DNA of 64,000 bases, from assembly GCA_000507305.1 (NCBI GenBank), contig DF241050.1, positions 1,777 to 65,776 on the forward strand. Direction: 5' to 3'. Below the pieces are notes generated by a model that saw nothing but the letters and a program-made list of their open reading frames with translations, did no database searches and was not told the origin of the DNA. The DNA comes from Breviolum minutum Mf 1.05b.01. Taxonomy: Eukaryota; Sar; Dinophyceae; Suessiales; Symbiodiniaceae. This document shows, one piece after another, positions 25,575-38,349 of the stretch. Within the stretch, counting starts at the first letter, position 1. The number at the start of each line of letters is the position of its first letter. The position numbers were made by a program, and so were the translations under genes.

Positions 25575-26959
25575 CTTATGCACAGCTTGTGAGCCGCAAA
25601 TCCAATATCCAGTTCTATAGTACTTCAGAAGGGCACATTATGGTAAATTGGATTTTTACAGTTTCGTAATCATGACAAATCACAAGTCCATCATGTAAGA
25701 AATTCAAAGACATGTGTTCCTGTGTTCCCGTACGTTCCCCTTTTATTATATCACTTTTGTTGTTTACAAAAATGATGCACTTATTTTCAGAGTGCAGTCG
25801 CTGTGCCAAGAGTTGAAGCAGTTGAGCCTCCGAACACGCACATTATACTCCACTGGTTCGCATCGCAGTCCTGGCGAGCCATCTTTGGCAAATATGTGGT
25901 GTGGTGATGTGTGGTGTACCTCCCAAAACATCCATAAACGTCCCAAAACTGCATGTGGCGACTGTGATGGCACAATGGTGGCGCCATTTTCTGACAAGGT
26001 GTGTGAGAGAAGCCAAGAAGTGAGAAGCGAGGCATGTAAAGTACAGTGCTGCAGCAGTTTTCTCACTAGCACTTTCTACTCTTCAAACCGGCAACCAGAC
26101 TGTCTGGAATCTGCGAGCTTTTCAAAATAAATCCCTTCAAGAACAAACTTCAATTTTATGCACCCACATGGGGCAACTCTGCAGAACTCCTCCAGGAGTA
26201 GCCGCCATCCGTGGATGGCACACAGAAAGATTCTACGGCTTGCAGCCCAATTGGCTCGGATCCGCCCGGAGTCGCAGGATGTCAAGGAGGATGTCACAAG
26301 GGCATTGACTGCTAATGGAGTCATGAAAGCGAAACAAGGATCTCATCTTCCAATTTTTGTTGACTATTGATTGACCTGATCCGAGAAGACAACACATCAG
26401 AGTCTCACAAATTTGAGAGCTTCTCTCTGGGTTAAGGCACAATTCTTTTTTACCGCGCCAGTTTCGCTTGACACTTTCTTGGAGTTCATCCCATCAACCG
26501 CCCACCTGAAGATCGGGTGCTCAAGGTGTGGTGATCGAAAAAGGGGTGTGAAAAACCTTGTGAGATGCGACACTTCCACCCAAACAAAACACCCACTATT
26601 CTCCATCCAGAACAACAGGCATTGCTGTCCTCTCAAAAGCTTCGCGACACCGCTGTTTTTCCTCTGTGACTAGCATTTGGCAACTGGAAGAAAGCCCTGT
26701 CGGGTACCAATCCAGCTTCAACCTGATGATGCAGTCACCTCTGCACGGTAATTGTCAGAGATGTATCGAGATGCTGCAGTGAAAGCTCCTTTGAGAAGCA
26801 AGCAATTTAAACACTCATTGAAAAAGACACATTGCTTTGCGATATAAGAAAAATGTAAAAGTTCATAAGTAAACGCACTTGTACTGTGCAACATCTCTAC
26901 TATCTGCATTCTCTCAGAATCCAGCGTCTCGCCGGTCACTCTCTGCCTGTTTCGAAAGT

Positions 26960-29900
26960 TCAAACGTCCACCACATCCACCAGCAAAGATACCACTATCA
27001 CGCAGCAAATCAAATGGAGGACCTGCAGTGGTGCAGATGCAGGTGTATGGCTATACTTGTAGCCATAGGAAAACCTCGCACTGGATTGCAAAACCAACAA
27101 AACTATAGGATAACTACACAGAAAATTTTATAAAATGCCATAAGAAGTCGTGAGAACCTGCAAAAATCCTGGATTTGTCTCACAAGCTCTTGTCCAACCT
27201 CAACAATCCTAAGCCTCCATCTGATCCATCGGAAGCCAATCTTACCCATGCCCACCCATGCCCACCCATGCCCACCCATGCCCCGACCTGAATCAAGCCA
27301 CCATACCGCGCGAAATCACCAAATGTGTAGCCACCATCTTTCATAACCTTGGAAGACGTTGGAAGGACCACAGGAAAAGCAACCACTCTACAAGGGATTA
27401 TGATCAATCAAAACCAGTTAAAATATAGGCACAAAATAAACATCTAACCATCATTGGTCTTGATACGTCTTGATCTTGCAGCTCAAAAACCATCAAATTT
27501 GTCTGGTATCCTAAGGGCGAAGTCAAGCAGGTTCCAGCTGCGAAGACCATCACTTGTGCCAGAGCTTTGGTAGACTTCTGCTGGCAATCTATATCATTCG
27601 ACTCACAGGTGCTTCGTGCGATGGTTGCCAGCATAGGGCCGATGATCGCCTAAGGTAAGCTGGCTAGCATTGAAACCATTCAAGAAGTGAAGGTTATAAA
27701 TCTATATAAATCTAATGCTAGGTATGACAAATGCCATTCAGTCAAATGTTATTGATTGTTATTGTTATTGTTTCTTCATTATCGTTCATTCATTAATTTC
27801 TTTTCATGTCAGGGCATTTCCTGTGATTTCATGTAATTAATTCTGCGGTTGTTGTTGACTCCAATTCGGCCAAGGGGCCACGGTAGCTGAGTTGTTCATG
27901 AACATTGTCAGGAACATGCTCAGAAAGTACACAGCCGAGCGCACCCCAATGGCACCATAGGGTAGAGCACACTTCGTCAGTTGCTTTGCCGCAAACCTTG
28001 TCGTTGCAGCCGCATGTTATATTGTCAGGAGGGCATGAGGCATGTCATGGGTTGACTGGGTTGACTTAGACTTCGAGGAGTCACACAACTGTAGAGAAAC
28101 TTATCATAGTCATAGACAGCGTTGATGGGTTCCTCCACCAAAGTTGCCGTGCAGTACTAATCAGAAGGACTGGGTCTTGGATTGCCAACAAACTATCGCG
28201 GGAATTCCGCCGACAGAGGTGAGAACTCGGGATCCTGATCTTGCTTGTCGCTCATTCTAGACAGCAGAATTTATGGGTAGAAAAAAGTCGTTTGGTGGTG
28301 CAGAAAACCTGTGGGACTGGATAATACTGGATGGATTTGGATACTGGATAATGCTCATCCAATCAGCCAGGCAACATGGCAATGCCAGTGCCTTGCAAAG
28401 CTGCAGATAAACCACTGGCACCTGTAACATCAGATCTCACCCCACCCTGCTGGAATTGAACCCATCATCCTGTTTCACCACTTTCAACATCAATCATACA
28501 TTCAAATCCAGAACCGCCATCATCCATGGTTCCCACACTATAATTATCATATCGCGCACTCCATAAATCAGTATATAGTATGAAAAGGGCAGTGCGCAAT
28601 GATCCAAGAAAGTAATAGAAAGGACATCATACTCACGAGATACAGTACTTGCTTGATTTTGCTTGTATGTCTGACACACACACACACACAGGTCTATTCA
28701 ACAGGGCCCCGCCCAACCTGCAATGGTTAGAAGCACCGGGCCTTTGATGGCGTTATAAACCTGGAATCAAACGCATCAAAATGTGCTACGGATACCTGCG
28801 TGTATTTTGACTCCCTTTGCATGCATCTACAGCAGCTTTTAAAGGCAGAAATTGAGAAACCGCAAATTCTGTGGAACAGTCGTATACCGTATACTACAGC
28901 AATATTTCATTCTACTTGGTATTTCCAAAGAATGGAGAATGGCAAATTAGATCAAATTAGGTGATTTGAGGCCTTCAGAATGTCCCATTACAACAGTCAT
29001 GAAGTCAATGAAAGCGAGCCTACGCCTATCGAACGTTCCAAAAGCCTACGGCACGCCTACGCCTGAAAGCAGAATGCCTACCGAACAACCCATCAGTTTT
29101 GCCCAGTAAGGAGCTCAAAGCGCTCAATTTTGCCCGGGAACACTAGTCATGCTGTAGGCGTTGCTCAGAACCAATAGCAATACCTCAGCTTTGAATCATG
29201 GTCAGCTTGAACTAGCTTACAGTCCCGGATTAGGTTTGTGGAACAATTGAAGTTTCAGAGGAAGCCTTTGGAGTTTTGAACATCTTGAATGCTTTTGGCC
29301 AAATGCGCGAGCATGCGTTCTCCACAATTACGCCGAGCGGCTCGAGCATACATCACTATACATCACTATACAGATATACAGATACAGATACATATATTAC
29401 GAGTAGATTATACAGATACAGATACATCACTATACATCACTCCAGCCTTCTTTGAATGGGCAAACAACCGCGCCCCAAAAACCACAACAACCAAAGTCAA
29501 ATGAGGCAACTTACCAGTGCTTCCATTGCTGGGTTCTAGTCGTTGTCAGGCTACAAAAATGCCGGCCCCTGCAGACAAATCCACCACCTCAATTGTCACC
29601 AAAGTAATCAATGTCGCCATGCCTAGCCAAACGAGCACACAACCTAAGATCACAAGTCAACTCTCAGCAAACAACCAGCAGGCCCGCAGGCTTTTGATTC
29701 GAACAAGGAAAAACTCCATCCATGTCACATACCAATTTTACATCCTTCCAGATTGGACTACTGATTGGATGTCTCAATGTTGATAATCACTGATTTTGCA
29801 GTCACAAGAATGGTCGGGTGCATCTGCAAACAACATGTTCAAAAAAAGAAACTCATGAAACATGGGCACATACTGTATAATTACAATCTTTAAACGATAT

Positions 29901-30784
29901 ATTTTGATGTTATGATTATATTATGTGAGTCATAGATGCAAGCAATTGGTCAGTGGCGGCGTGGACTCCGGCTTCCGGGGCCAAGTCACGAATCTGATCA
30001 TGAACTCCGCCCACACGTTGCGGGCTGGAATTGGGAACAATTCGAGTGATGCAGAACTCCTCTCGCCATGGGGGATTGGAGGTGAGAGGACAAGATCATG
30101 GCAGCCAAGGCAAACATGTTCCACATGGAATCACTGAAATTAGAATAAATCGTTCATTGTTATTCTAGAAATATGATAAAATATAATGATATAATGCATG
30201 AGATATATTCGGAAATGTGGCATCTAAAGGCAAAGATGACAAAATGCTCCGGCACCTCTTGCCATAACTTGCTTCCAACATAGCGCTCATCTGCCTCTAC
30301 CAGGATGATGTCGCCAGCCACAGGAACCTTCGAGTCCTGGCTTTCTCCGCTGCGTTGGGCTGCTTCGGGACATGTCAATGTAGAAGTTGCTCTGCGGTTC
30401 CCCAACTGGCATCCAACTTGCTATTCGTAACCGCGGTTGATGTACACAAATGTCAACTGCTTTCAACTGCTACATAGCTGCGCTTGGTTCCGTCCTTGCC
30501 CCGGATAGCAATGGGGCATGCGCCCAAGGCTTGACGCAAAGCCTGGGCAAATTGGTTACTCTGGTAATCTAGAATCACAGTGATGACAAGAGGAAGTACT
30601 GGGCAGTGGTGGGTGGTGCAGATTGTTGGCGACGGCGGCGGGGGTGGTGGTGGTGGCGGCGGCGGTGGTGGTGGTGGTGTGGTGGTCGTGGTGGCGGCGG
30701 AGGTGGTGGCTGGTGGTCGTGGTGGCGGCTGTGGTTGTGCTGATGGTGGTGGTGGCGGCTGTGGTGGTTGTGGTAGTGGTGGTG

Positions 30785-30882
<98 letters not shown>

Positions 30883-30915
30883 CGTTGTTGCTGTTGCCGT
30901 TGTTGCTGTTGCCGT

Positions 30916-30962
<47 letters not shown>

Positions 30963-30984
30963 TTGCTGTTGTTGCTGTTACTGT

Positions 30985-31027
<43 letters not shown>

Positions 31028-31055
31028 ACTGTTGCTGCTGGTGTTGGTGTTGTTT

Positions 31056-31122
<67 letters not shown>

Positions 31123-34100
31123 GGTTGTTGTTGCTGTTGTTGTTGTTGTTGTCGTCGTCGTCGTCGTTGTTGTTGTTGCGGTGGTTGTGGTGGCTGTTGC
31201 TGTTGCAGATGCTGTTGCTCTTGCAGCTTGGCTATTAAGTTGTTAGGCTGCGAGGCTGTTCCACTGTTCGGCCGTTAGGCCATTGCTGCTGCTGCTGTTG
31301 TTATTAAGTGATGACATACTGATGCCGGCGACGATGAGACTGCAGAGAAACGCAAGAGAGCGCAGCATCATCTTCACCAACATCATCATATCGATCAGAA
31401 ATATGAATAAAATTGAATAACATGACAGGGTGAGCAAGGAAGACAAGAATCAATCAAATGGCAAAAGATGGTGACAAATGATCACTCTAGCGTTTGCCTC
31501 CAATTGCACAGTTTCAACTGACAGGAATTTGGAATGGCGAGGCACATCAAAGTCGAAATGTTCGTCAGCAAGTAGGCTTTCTGCAGCAACACTGGCTTCC
31601 TGGGGTCAACTGGTTCAGAACTTGAACTTGGCAAGGCTCAGCTCAACTTGAGGCCCAAATTCCCAATGTCAGTGTACAGAAACGAAAAACAAATAACAGA
31701 ACCATGGAGGCAAAGCATCCGACGTGGTTGTGCCAGATTTGAATACGGAAATATACGGAAATATGACATTGTTTGACGGGCTTTGACAAATTTATCGAGA
31801 AATCAAAACACAGATTGGAGGAACTACGAGTACGTACCAGTAACATAAGTGACAAACGAAACAGCGTGATCTTTGATCCGAACATGACATTTGCATACAT
31901 TTGCTGCCAAGCGTCATACAAATGACGACGTTCACGCTCCATGCCAAGTGCTCTCAACGCATCCTAAGGGTATGGCCGGGTATGGCCACTCGGTAAGCTT
32001 CTCGAAAAAGGAGGTATTGGCCATCCAGCCTTCCCATATCATATCTCTCTTAATTCCTTCTAAATAAGATCTTGTGATTTTCAGAGTCCTTATATAAATC
32101 ATTTTTATTCAAGTGGTTGCTTCCAGTCCTCGTTGGCTATGCAAAGGCCCTTGATCTGCCGAAGGGACACAACACCAGTTTCATCCACCAGAAAGTGCAG
32201 CTCTTCATTCGCCTTGAGCGCATCATTCACGCCCTCGCCGATAGCATCACTAGCAAGATCAACAGTTTTGACGCCTGGCAAGCGTTTCAGCTGCATACAC
32301 GCCACGGCAAAACTAATGCCATCGTAATTGCTTCCAGGACGTACAGTAAAGGCCACTGTGTATAGGTTCTCGCGATTGATGTCGGCTTCTTCAGCGGCTG
32401 TTTCAGCAGGAGAGGCCGATGACACAAGGAATGGCAAACACAAGGCCATCACCACAAAGGATACCAATGAAAGTATGCTACCACTGTAAGACAAATCGAA
32501 AAAGCTCATCTGGTACAGTGACTTGTCCACACTCTCTCGTGCCACCAAGCAGTGGGAAGAGCCAATCAGTGTGCAAGATCCTCCAAGTTGAGCCTGTAGC
32601 ACAGTCCCATTCCAAACATGTCCAAACAGCTCCCATACACGGGGGAAGATAGAGATTTAAAAATCACAAAAATGCATTTCAGGCTTTGGCCTCCCAAGAC
32701 TTGTCCAAACGTCATTGCTGCCGGGCAGCCGCAAAAGACAAGGGCATCAAGAGTTTTCCAGGATGCACTCCCAGCGTTCGTGACCACGACACGATCACAG
32801 GAATCATCATGGTCACAATAGCAGTATTGCTAAGGAAGGCCTTGTCCGAATGAAAGGGGCCATTGTCAGTGACGTGTCAGATTCGTGCCGTGTCGTTCAC
32901 ACACACGCTCTTGAAATGCCTATGCCTCGTGATAACAATGGGAGAATGTGGTTGAACAATAAACCAGAACTCAGCAACATGCAGCTGAAGTCCCTCTGAT
33001 AGTGCTTCCATGATCTTCGGAGTCTTGGCATTGTTTGGATGATTAAGCAGCTGACTGACAACAAAGCCACAGGGATCAACATGCGGAAGAATGCCTCAAA
33101 GACGAAGATGACATGCCATAGCGTGTTGAATGGGTCTTCTCATGGACTGCGCCCATCTGCCTTATAAGATCCTAAAATGATCTAGAATCTACAATGTCAA
33201 ATACTGCCGACCTTTCAACCCTTAATTGGTTGTCTATATGAGTTCAGTTCTCAAAAGCGCCAACAGGATGGTCTTTGGCGAATAATACAAGAAATTGCAA
33301 CAAAAGGGTTGTGTTGACCCTCGCTGATTTGACTAATGGAGTCCATGGCGTTAGCCAAGTTTCCACCATGAATGACTCAGGATTTCCCAGCATCGCACCA
33401 ACTGCAACATCCAAACCACCTGGATCAACATCGAACGGATGTAGAGCTCAAGATAAGGAACTTCGGGTGGCAGAGCGTCCCCGACCGTTTTTATCATTTA
33501 TTCAAGCGGTTCTGAGTTGATCTAAGAAAAAGGCGCGGTGACAAGAATCACGTAACTACACTGAAGTTTCTTTCGATTCAAGTCTATGTATTTCATTCTG
33601 TTTCGCGATCTGCACTTTGACTGGCTGCAGAAGTTCTGGAGCCTGTCTCTTCAATTGCCGCGGCGATTGGAAATAGAAGAGCAAGTCCAACCACGCTTCC
33701 ACTTGCCAGGCCAGCCCAAACCTGCTTGCCAATAATCAATCATGCGACCAAAGAAAAATCAGGAGACAACAACGAAAGCACTTTTGAAAATGCAACAAGT
33801 GCAATAACAACTGGGATCAAGCAGCTATCTCATCTACTGTATGCAATTTCAACTTTGAGTAGCCCTGCGCATGCCAGTGCCTTTCTACAGTCTTTTAGTC
33901 TCCGACACATTCAACATCACCCAATCACCCCAACTGGCCTGGTGTATACTAATGACGCCAAAGATTCCATAGATGCAGTTAAGTCCAAAAAGAATCAGTT
34001 CTGCAGAGACTCCTTCTACAATGAGGAAGATCCCAAAGACTGCTGAAACCAGAACCAAGTCAATTTTCCAAGCCTGCAAAATCAGGGTCTTCAAGGGGCA

Positions 34101-35577
34101 ACAGTTTTGGCTCAGCTTTGTGGTTTGAGGATGTTTGACGGTGTTTAGACTTAGACTGAGTCTGGTTTCAATGCAGGAACACAATTTTGAGGATCAACAA
34201 ATGACTTGTACGTCAATGTGAGTTTCGGCACCAAGTCAAGCCTTAGAGAAATCTTATCAATTTCAAGTGTGAAAGCTTAAAAACTTGTGAACAAGAAGAC
34301 CTTAACCCAAAGAAAAGGTACATCTTCAACAAGTTTTGACTGGTTCAGAGCCAGGCTCCTATGACAAGCGTGTTGACTTCTGGTTCTTTATTCTTAAGCG
34401 AATTGCTTTGCATGTTCATGGCTTCCAAGTTAGTTAAAACCTTTTCGTATTGGTGAGGCCGGTCACGCTTGAAAACCGCAAATTTGCCTCCGGGAGCAGT
34501 GTGAAAGTGCAGTCCACCTCAGCTGGACTAGGGTTGTTATCATGAACAAATGAATTTCTCAACTTTGATCACTTTGCCAAGTAGAAAGCACTTTGACCAC
34601 AAATTTCGGGACTTTGATTCAACTCTCACGGACTTGGGATCCCAGCAAATTCAATACTGGCTGAGTCGCTCTTGTCATCAATACCTTGCACAACCATCCA
34701 AGTTCGCCCAGCATATCAAGTCTTTCCTTTAAGGAAGCATCCGTTTAGGTAGAGCTGCATCCATGTTGAATCTGTTAGTCAGCCAATGCCCACGAGATAT
34801 TACCCTTCAGCAGCTCGTATTCCCGTTTCCTCTGCACTGGCACAAATTAGCCTCCACCCCAGGTTCAAGGGATCAAGTTGCAATTCAAACCAGAAGCGTC
34901 GCAGAACTTTTTGTGGAATTGGATGTCGCTGCCACAATTCCTGCTGATGAGGGTGGGTCACCATCAATATGAAAGACTGTATGGAAGGCATCTTAATCCT
35001 CAACAAGGCTTCAACCGGTTTTTCCCTTTTCCTATTGCCAAGGAACGCTGTGGAGTATTGGTGGCAAGCTGCTTCACAGGCTTCCCAAGATGCAACATTG
35101 GCCACTGAATGTTTGAGAGCAAACAGAGTAGGGTCACCTTCGCTGGAAGGTCAGTGGAAATGGCATCTGAGCAGTGATCCAACATATTATGAGATCCTAT
35201 ATCTTTTGAATTCTTTAGATATTTTTAGAATCATCTTGAGGCTTGACCTTTCAACGACCCGATACACTGTATATGATTCTATGTTCTTCAACGTAAAGTA
35301 GCCACTCTTGGTGAATAGACCGACCGTCAGTACTTCCATGACTTCAGATAAACCTCCACTTTCTCTTGCGAAAAACACTTCTCAATTCTCAACAACAGTT
35401 GTCGATTGTCGATTGTACAAAAAAAATGCTAGTCAAACAAACACCAAGTCACCAAACACTGCCAAAGTCAGGGCCAGCAGAACCGCCATCAGAAAGGCAC
35501 TCATGCGAGTCCATGTAAATGCCTCAAGGGCCAACGGAGAAGCGAGATGCCAAGGTGTCACTTCAATTTTCATTGCA
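26960..35577 (-). CDS. SLC13/DASS-type anion symporter with TrkA-C domains
   Basis: A Na+-coupled or related carrier for sulfate, dicarboxylate or similar anions, in the subgroup with RCK/TrkA-C insertions between two membrane halves. Exons joined by phase include 34073-about 33919 (TM, LVEGVSAELILF-like), about 33706 (TM), 33094-33056, 32840-32730 (AFLSNTAIVTMMIP, LLMPLSFA), 32593-32132 (LGGSCTLIGSSHCLV, then a TrkA-C region), 31963, about 30560, 30323 (GDIILVEAD), 30056-30011, 29643-29552 (TM), 28760-28718, 28421-28373, 27996-27879 (MFMNNSATV), 27649-27491 (SPLGYQTNLM), 27347-27288 (GGYTFGDFARYGG) and 27022-26960 (last TM, TGA stop). The two NT-type motifs SNTA and NNSA mark the inverted-repeat halves. 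The 5' end is uncertain: an exon at 35577-35430 with ATG and a TM segment may be the start. Confidence 0.9.
27244..27284. repeat. 10-bp minisatellite beside a splice donor
   Basis: Three exact copies plus partial ones of CCCACCCATG lie in the last intron of the SLC13-type gene, starting only a few bases after the donor that ends the exon at 27288. On the transcribed strand it is a G-rich GGGTGGGCAT repeat. Confidence 0.9.
28674..28690. repeat. (CA)n microsatellite
   Basis: A short CA run inside an intron of the SLC13-type gene, about 30 bases after the exon ending at 28718. Confidence 0.9.
30620..31245. repeat. Large CTG/TTG-type hexamer and trimer repeat array
   Basis: About 600 bases of simple repeat. 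It starts with GGTGGC variants, passes to a long pure CTGTTG run near 30786-30880, then mixed CTG/CCG/TTG units, then a pure TTG run near 31050-31160, and ends in TCG/TTG/CTG variants. It lies between SLC13-type exons near 31960 and 30560, so it should be intronic. On the transcribed minus strand it is CAA/CAG, open in a frame that would read as poly-Gln with short Pro and Arg patches. The plus-strand poly-Cys, poly-Val and poly-Leu frames are artefacts of the repeat. Confidence 0.95.
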
Positions 35578-35853
35578 GACCTACATCAGTATCATCTCAA
35601 AATGGAACATAGTGGAAGACCTTGCACATTAGTGATGATTCTATAAATTCTAAATGTGATGTCATTGTACTAGTATCAAATATCACGTATCAATACTAGT
35701 ATGTTATCCATATATCGATGGCCTGCTTGAGGTGAATGCTCTTAGCTCTGGGGAAGTTGAAACATGTTTCAACAGATTCACCCAAGTCTGTCTGGCCGAA
35801 ACCTTCCGAAGAAACCAAAAAAAGGTTGTCAAATTATGTGAGATGAGGGCAAA

Positions 35854-38247
35854 TCAATTTGAGCCCCACACTCTGCTGAAATCTTCAGATATTGTGGTCT
35901 CAGGGTGGAGCTCTTCAAACGCATCGCTCGCACCCGTCCGTTGCAGCAATCGGTTTTCCTTTCGAGTGACAGATTTGATTGAAGTGAAACCAGATCCCGA
36001 TTGGCCTTTAATCCGGGGACAAAAAATGCACGACAACAATATCCAACAGACAAGTCTAGTGAACCCTTAATGAAACTTCCTGAGCCGAACTGTTACAACG
36101 TCAGCAGTTGCCCTTGGTATATTATTATTTACTCTAGGATGGTCTTACCCGTACCCTGAAAAAAATGATCACCCTGGATATCCGTCACTTTCGCAGGAAA
36201 AATCACCGCTCCTTTATGGACGTCCGCCTAGTCATAGTCCTCTTGAGTGGTTCATTTCGTTGCGAACTCCGCATGGCCACCAGAAGGAGTGCTAGGAACA
36301 ACACCGCCACAACCGCCAGCGCCGGATAGACCACCACCATCAGCCGCCGGTGTGGAATCTGATGCCCCGATGGTCCTAAAACAAGAAGATCCGTCGATGG
36401 GAGTCAATGAGGACAAAGAAGAACTGAGATGTATATAAGTAAGATGCCGCACTGTACCATATTGTACCCTCTTTCCAGAAACATGTTGACATTCTTCAGA
36501 CGTTCAGTGTCATGTTCCTGATTGAAAGGTATAGTATGCTGTATGTTGAGATTGCTGAGATATGGAGGATCCTGGAGTCAAACCCGGTCAAATCCATCTA
36601 TAGTATAGGCCTCCAGGGTCCATGCTGCCATCATCACCCATGACAGTTCGCAGGCTGGCAGCAGGCATGGTAAAGACCCAAAGCAGAAATAAAGATCTGG
36701 ACATGGAGAAGATGCCCATCCATGCCCCCATGGCACACGGCAATGAGAAGATCCGGAGAAAGAGAAAACAATGAAAATTTGGACTTGTCAGACGGCGACT
36801 TCTTTGAGCCACTGAAGCTGTGGAGGAAAGCAGAGGAAAAAAACATATGGATAAAATTTAATGGCTACGTAAGTACACAATATGGAATGCTATCATAAGC
36901 CATCAGGCCTTTGGGCCAGACTTGGAGTTGTAAAAATGAACTAATAGAAATTGCAGCTAGCTTCCATGGTCTCTCAACAAAAAAAAATACTGCAGTATAC
37001 AATAATCAATAATTATCAATAAATCTTCAAAAACATTCAAAAAACGAAAACGAAACTCTCAAGAAAAGCAGTTTGCCGATGTGTTGTGTGGAGTCTTCAA
37101 CAACGTGAGATTTCGTTCCTGGGCCCGGCCGCCTCGAAAACACAAGGCCCATGGGGAGCTTCCCCAAGCGCAGCAAGACTTCAACTTTGTCGACCTTGGG
37201 GCCCAGCGATACGCTTGGGGCGAACACTTAGCTTTAGGGATTAAGGATTGTTCTGCAATGCCTGCCCTCCTTGAAGGAGTGCAAGGGCCCTTCACGCTAC
37301 TGCAGTCGAAGCGCTGAGTCAAGACTGGTCTTACGGAATTTGAAGACGTCCATCCGAGAGAATACGGTGTGTTGTTCTGAGAAACATGCTTTGAGGTCCA
37401 ACATCTGACCCAAATACCCAACTTACTACCATAGCTTCGGTGTTACCACGAACCAGTAGCTCATGTGCTCATTTGTCAAGTTATAGCTCCGGTGCCCATC
37501 TTACAAGGAAGTAAGCTCCTTTGGTCAATTATGTCAATTGAACCCAGCATGGCCCGCAAGATCCGACTCGTATTGACACTTAATTCCTATAAGGTTTAAT
37601 GAACATAAAACAAACTCATATCAATAACCGCATCCACCCAACAACGGATCCCCCCTGTTGGCTACCGTCAAGGTTTGGCATGATGCATCTGCTGCGTCCG
37701 CTTCAACCTCAATTTCAGTAACCGCCAGAAGCTGGCTGCCCAGCGCACCGCTTACGTCAGTCTGGGTGCCTACACAGCACCGGCGCTGTAAAAGCAAAGC
37801 AACCCTTTTTAAAAATACTTTTGCCACAAAAAAACATCTTGTGACATACAGTAATTTCTCTACTCCGTAACGTACATGTCCAATTCCTAGCTGTCCTAAA
37901 CCATGTTTTTTGAATGTCCAAGTCAACCTGAGCCAGTCAAACCCACCGATGCCTGCTTCAGCTGTGGCAGCAGCGGGTTGTGGGGGCGGGGGTTGTTCAA
38001 GGTTGCTGCATTGCTCAAGGAGCGCAGCAATGATTTGGTGGTCTTGGAAGTTGCATTGGGTTTGCTGGTGTGTGGTGGCTGGGGCAGCTTCCTGGAACAA
38101 GGGTTGCACAGAACTGTTGAGGAGGGAAGGGATGCTGAGGGGTGGATGGGTTGAGGTTTGGGTAGAAGAGCGACGCCTCAAACGCTCGCGCTGGGGGCGC
38201 GGCGCACTCGCAATGCAAAGCACAAACAAAAAGCGAACAAAATACAT
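35854..38247 (-). CDS. Probable single-pass membrane protein, family unknown
   Basis: The first exon starts with ATG at 38247 and opens with a hydrophobic signal-peptide-like stretch (MYFVRFLFVLCIASAP) followed by Arg-rich and Pro/Gln-rich low-complexity sequence. A GC donor after a TAEAG segment joins in phase to an exon near 37770 (GTQTDVSGALGSQLL). Further candidate blocks follow: about 36690-36620, a transmembrane stretch at about 36345-36260 (VVVYPALAVVAVLFLALLLVA) and a polar tail at about 35990-35854 ending in a stop (ELHPETTISEDFS). A signal peptide plus a late TM suggests a type I membrane protein, but linking the later exons to the first is inference. They could belong to a second gene or to the 5' part of the SLC13-type gene. 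Confidence 0.4.
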
Positions 38248-38264
38248 TGTGCCAGCTGCTAGCT

Positions 38265-38276
38265 CTTGAGCCACAA
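38265..38276 (-). other. Possible relict of the dinoflagellate spliced leader
   Basis: On the minus strand the sequence TTGTGGCTCAAG matches the 3' end of the dinoflagellate spliced leader (TTTTGGCTCAAG) with one mismatch and ends 17 bases before the ATG at 38247. Relict leaders upstream of start codons are known in dinoflagellates and are taken as traces of mRNA reinsertion. A later AG (GCTAGCAG) before the ATG could serve as the present trans-splice acceptor. Confidence 0.35.
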
Positions 38277-38327
38277 ATCCGTATCACTAGTTGCCTGCAA
38301 ATCGAATGACTCGCGTGATTCCGTGTG

Positions 38328-38349
38328 ACACACACACACACACACACAC
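38328..38349. repeat. (CA)n microsatellite
   Basis: A run of about 11 CA units located just upstream of the ATG of the minus-strand membrane-protein candidate. Confidence 0.9.

Noticed and set aside
30580..31278. Plus-strand ORFs encoding poly-Cys, poly-Val and poly-Leu
   Set aside because: They are the three readings of a simple CTG/TTG repeat that lies in an intron of a minus-strand gene.
32105..32602. A separate small membrane protein gene of 165 codons
   Set aside because: Its motifs continue those of the neighbouring exons and form the middle of the SLC13-type carrier.
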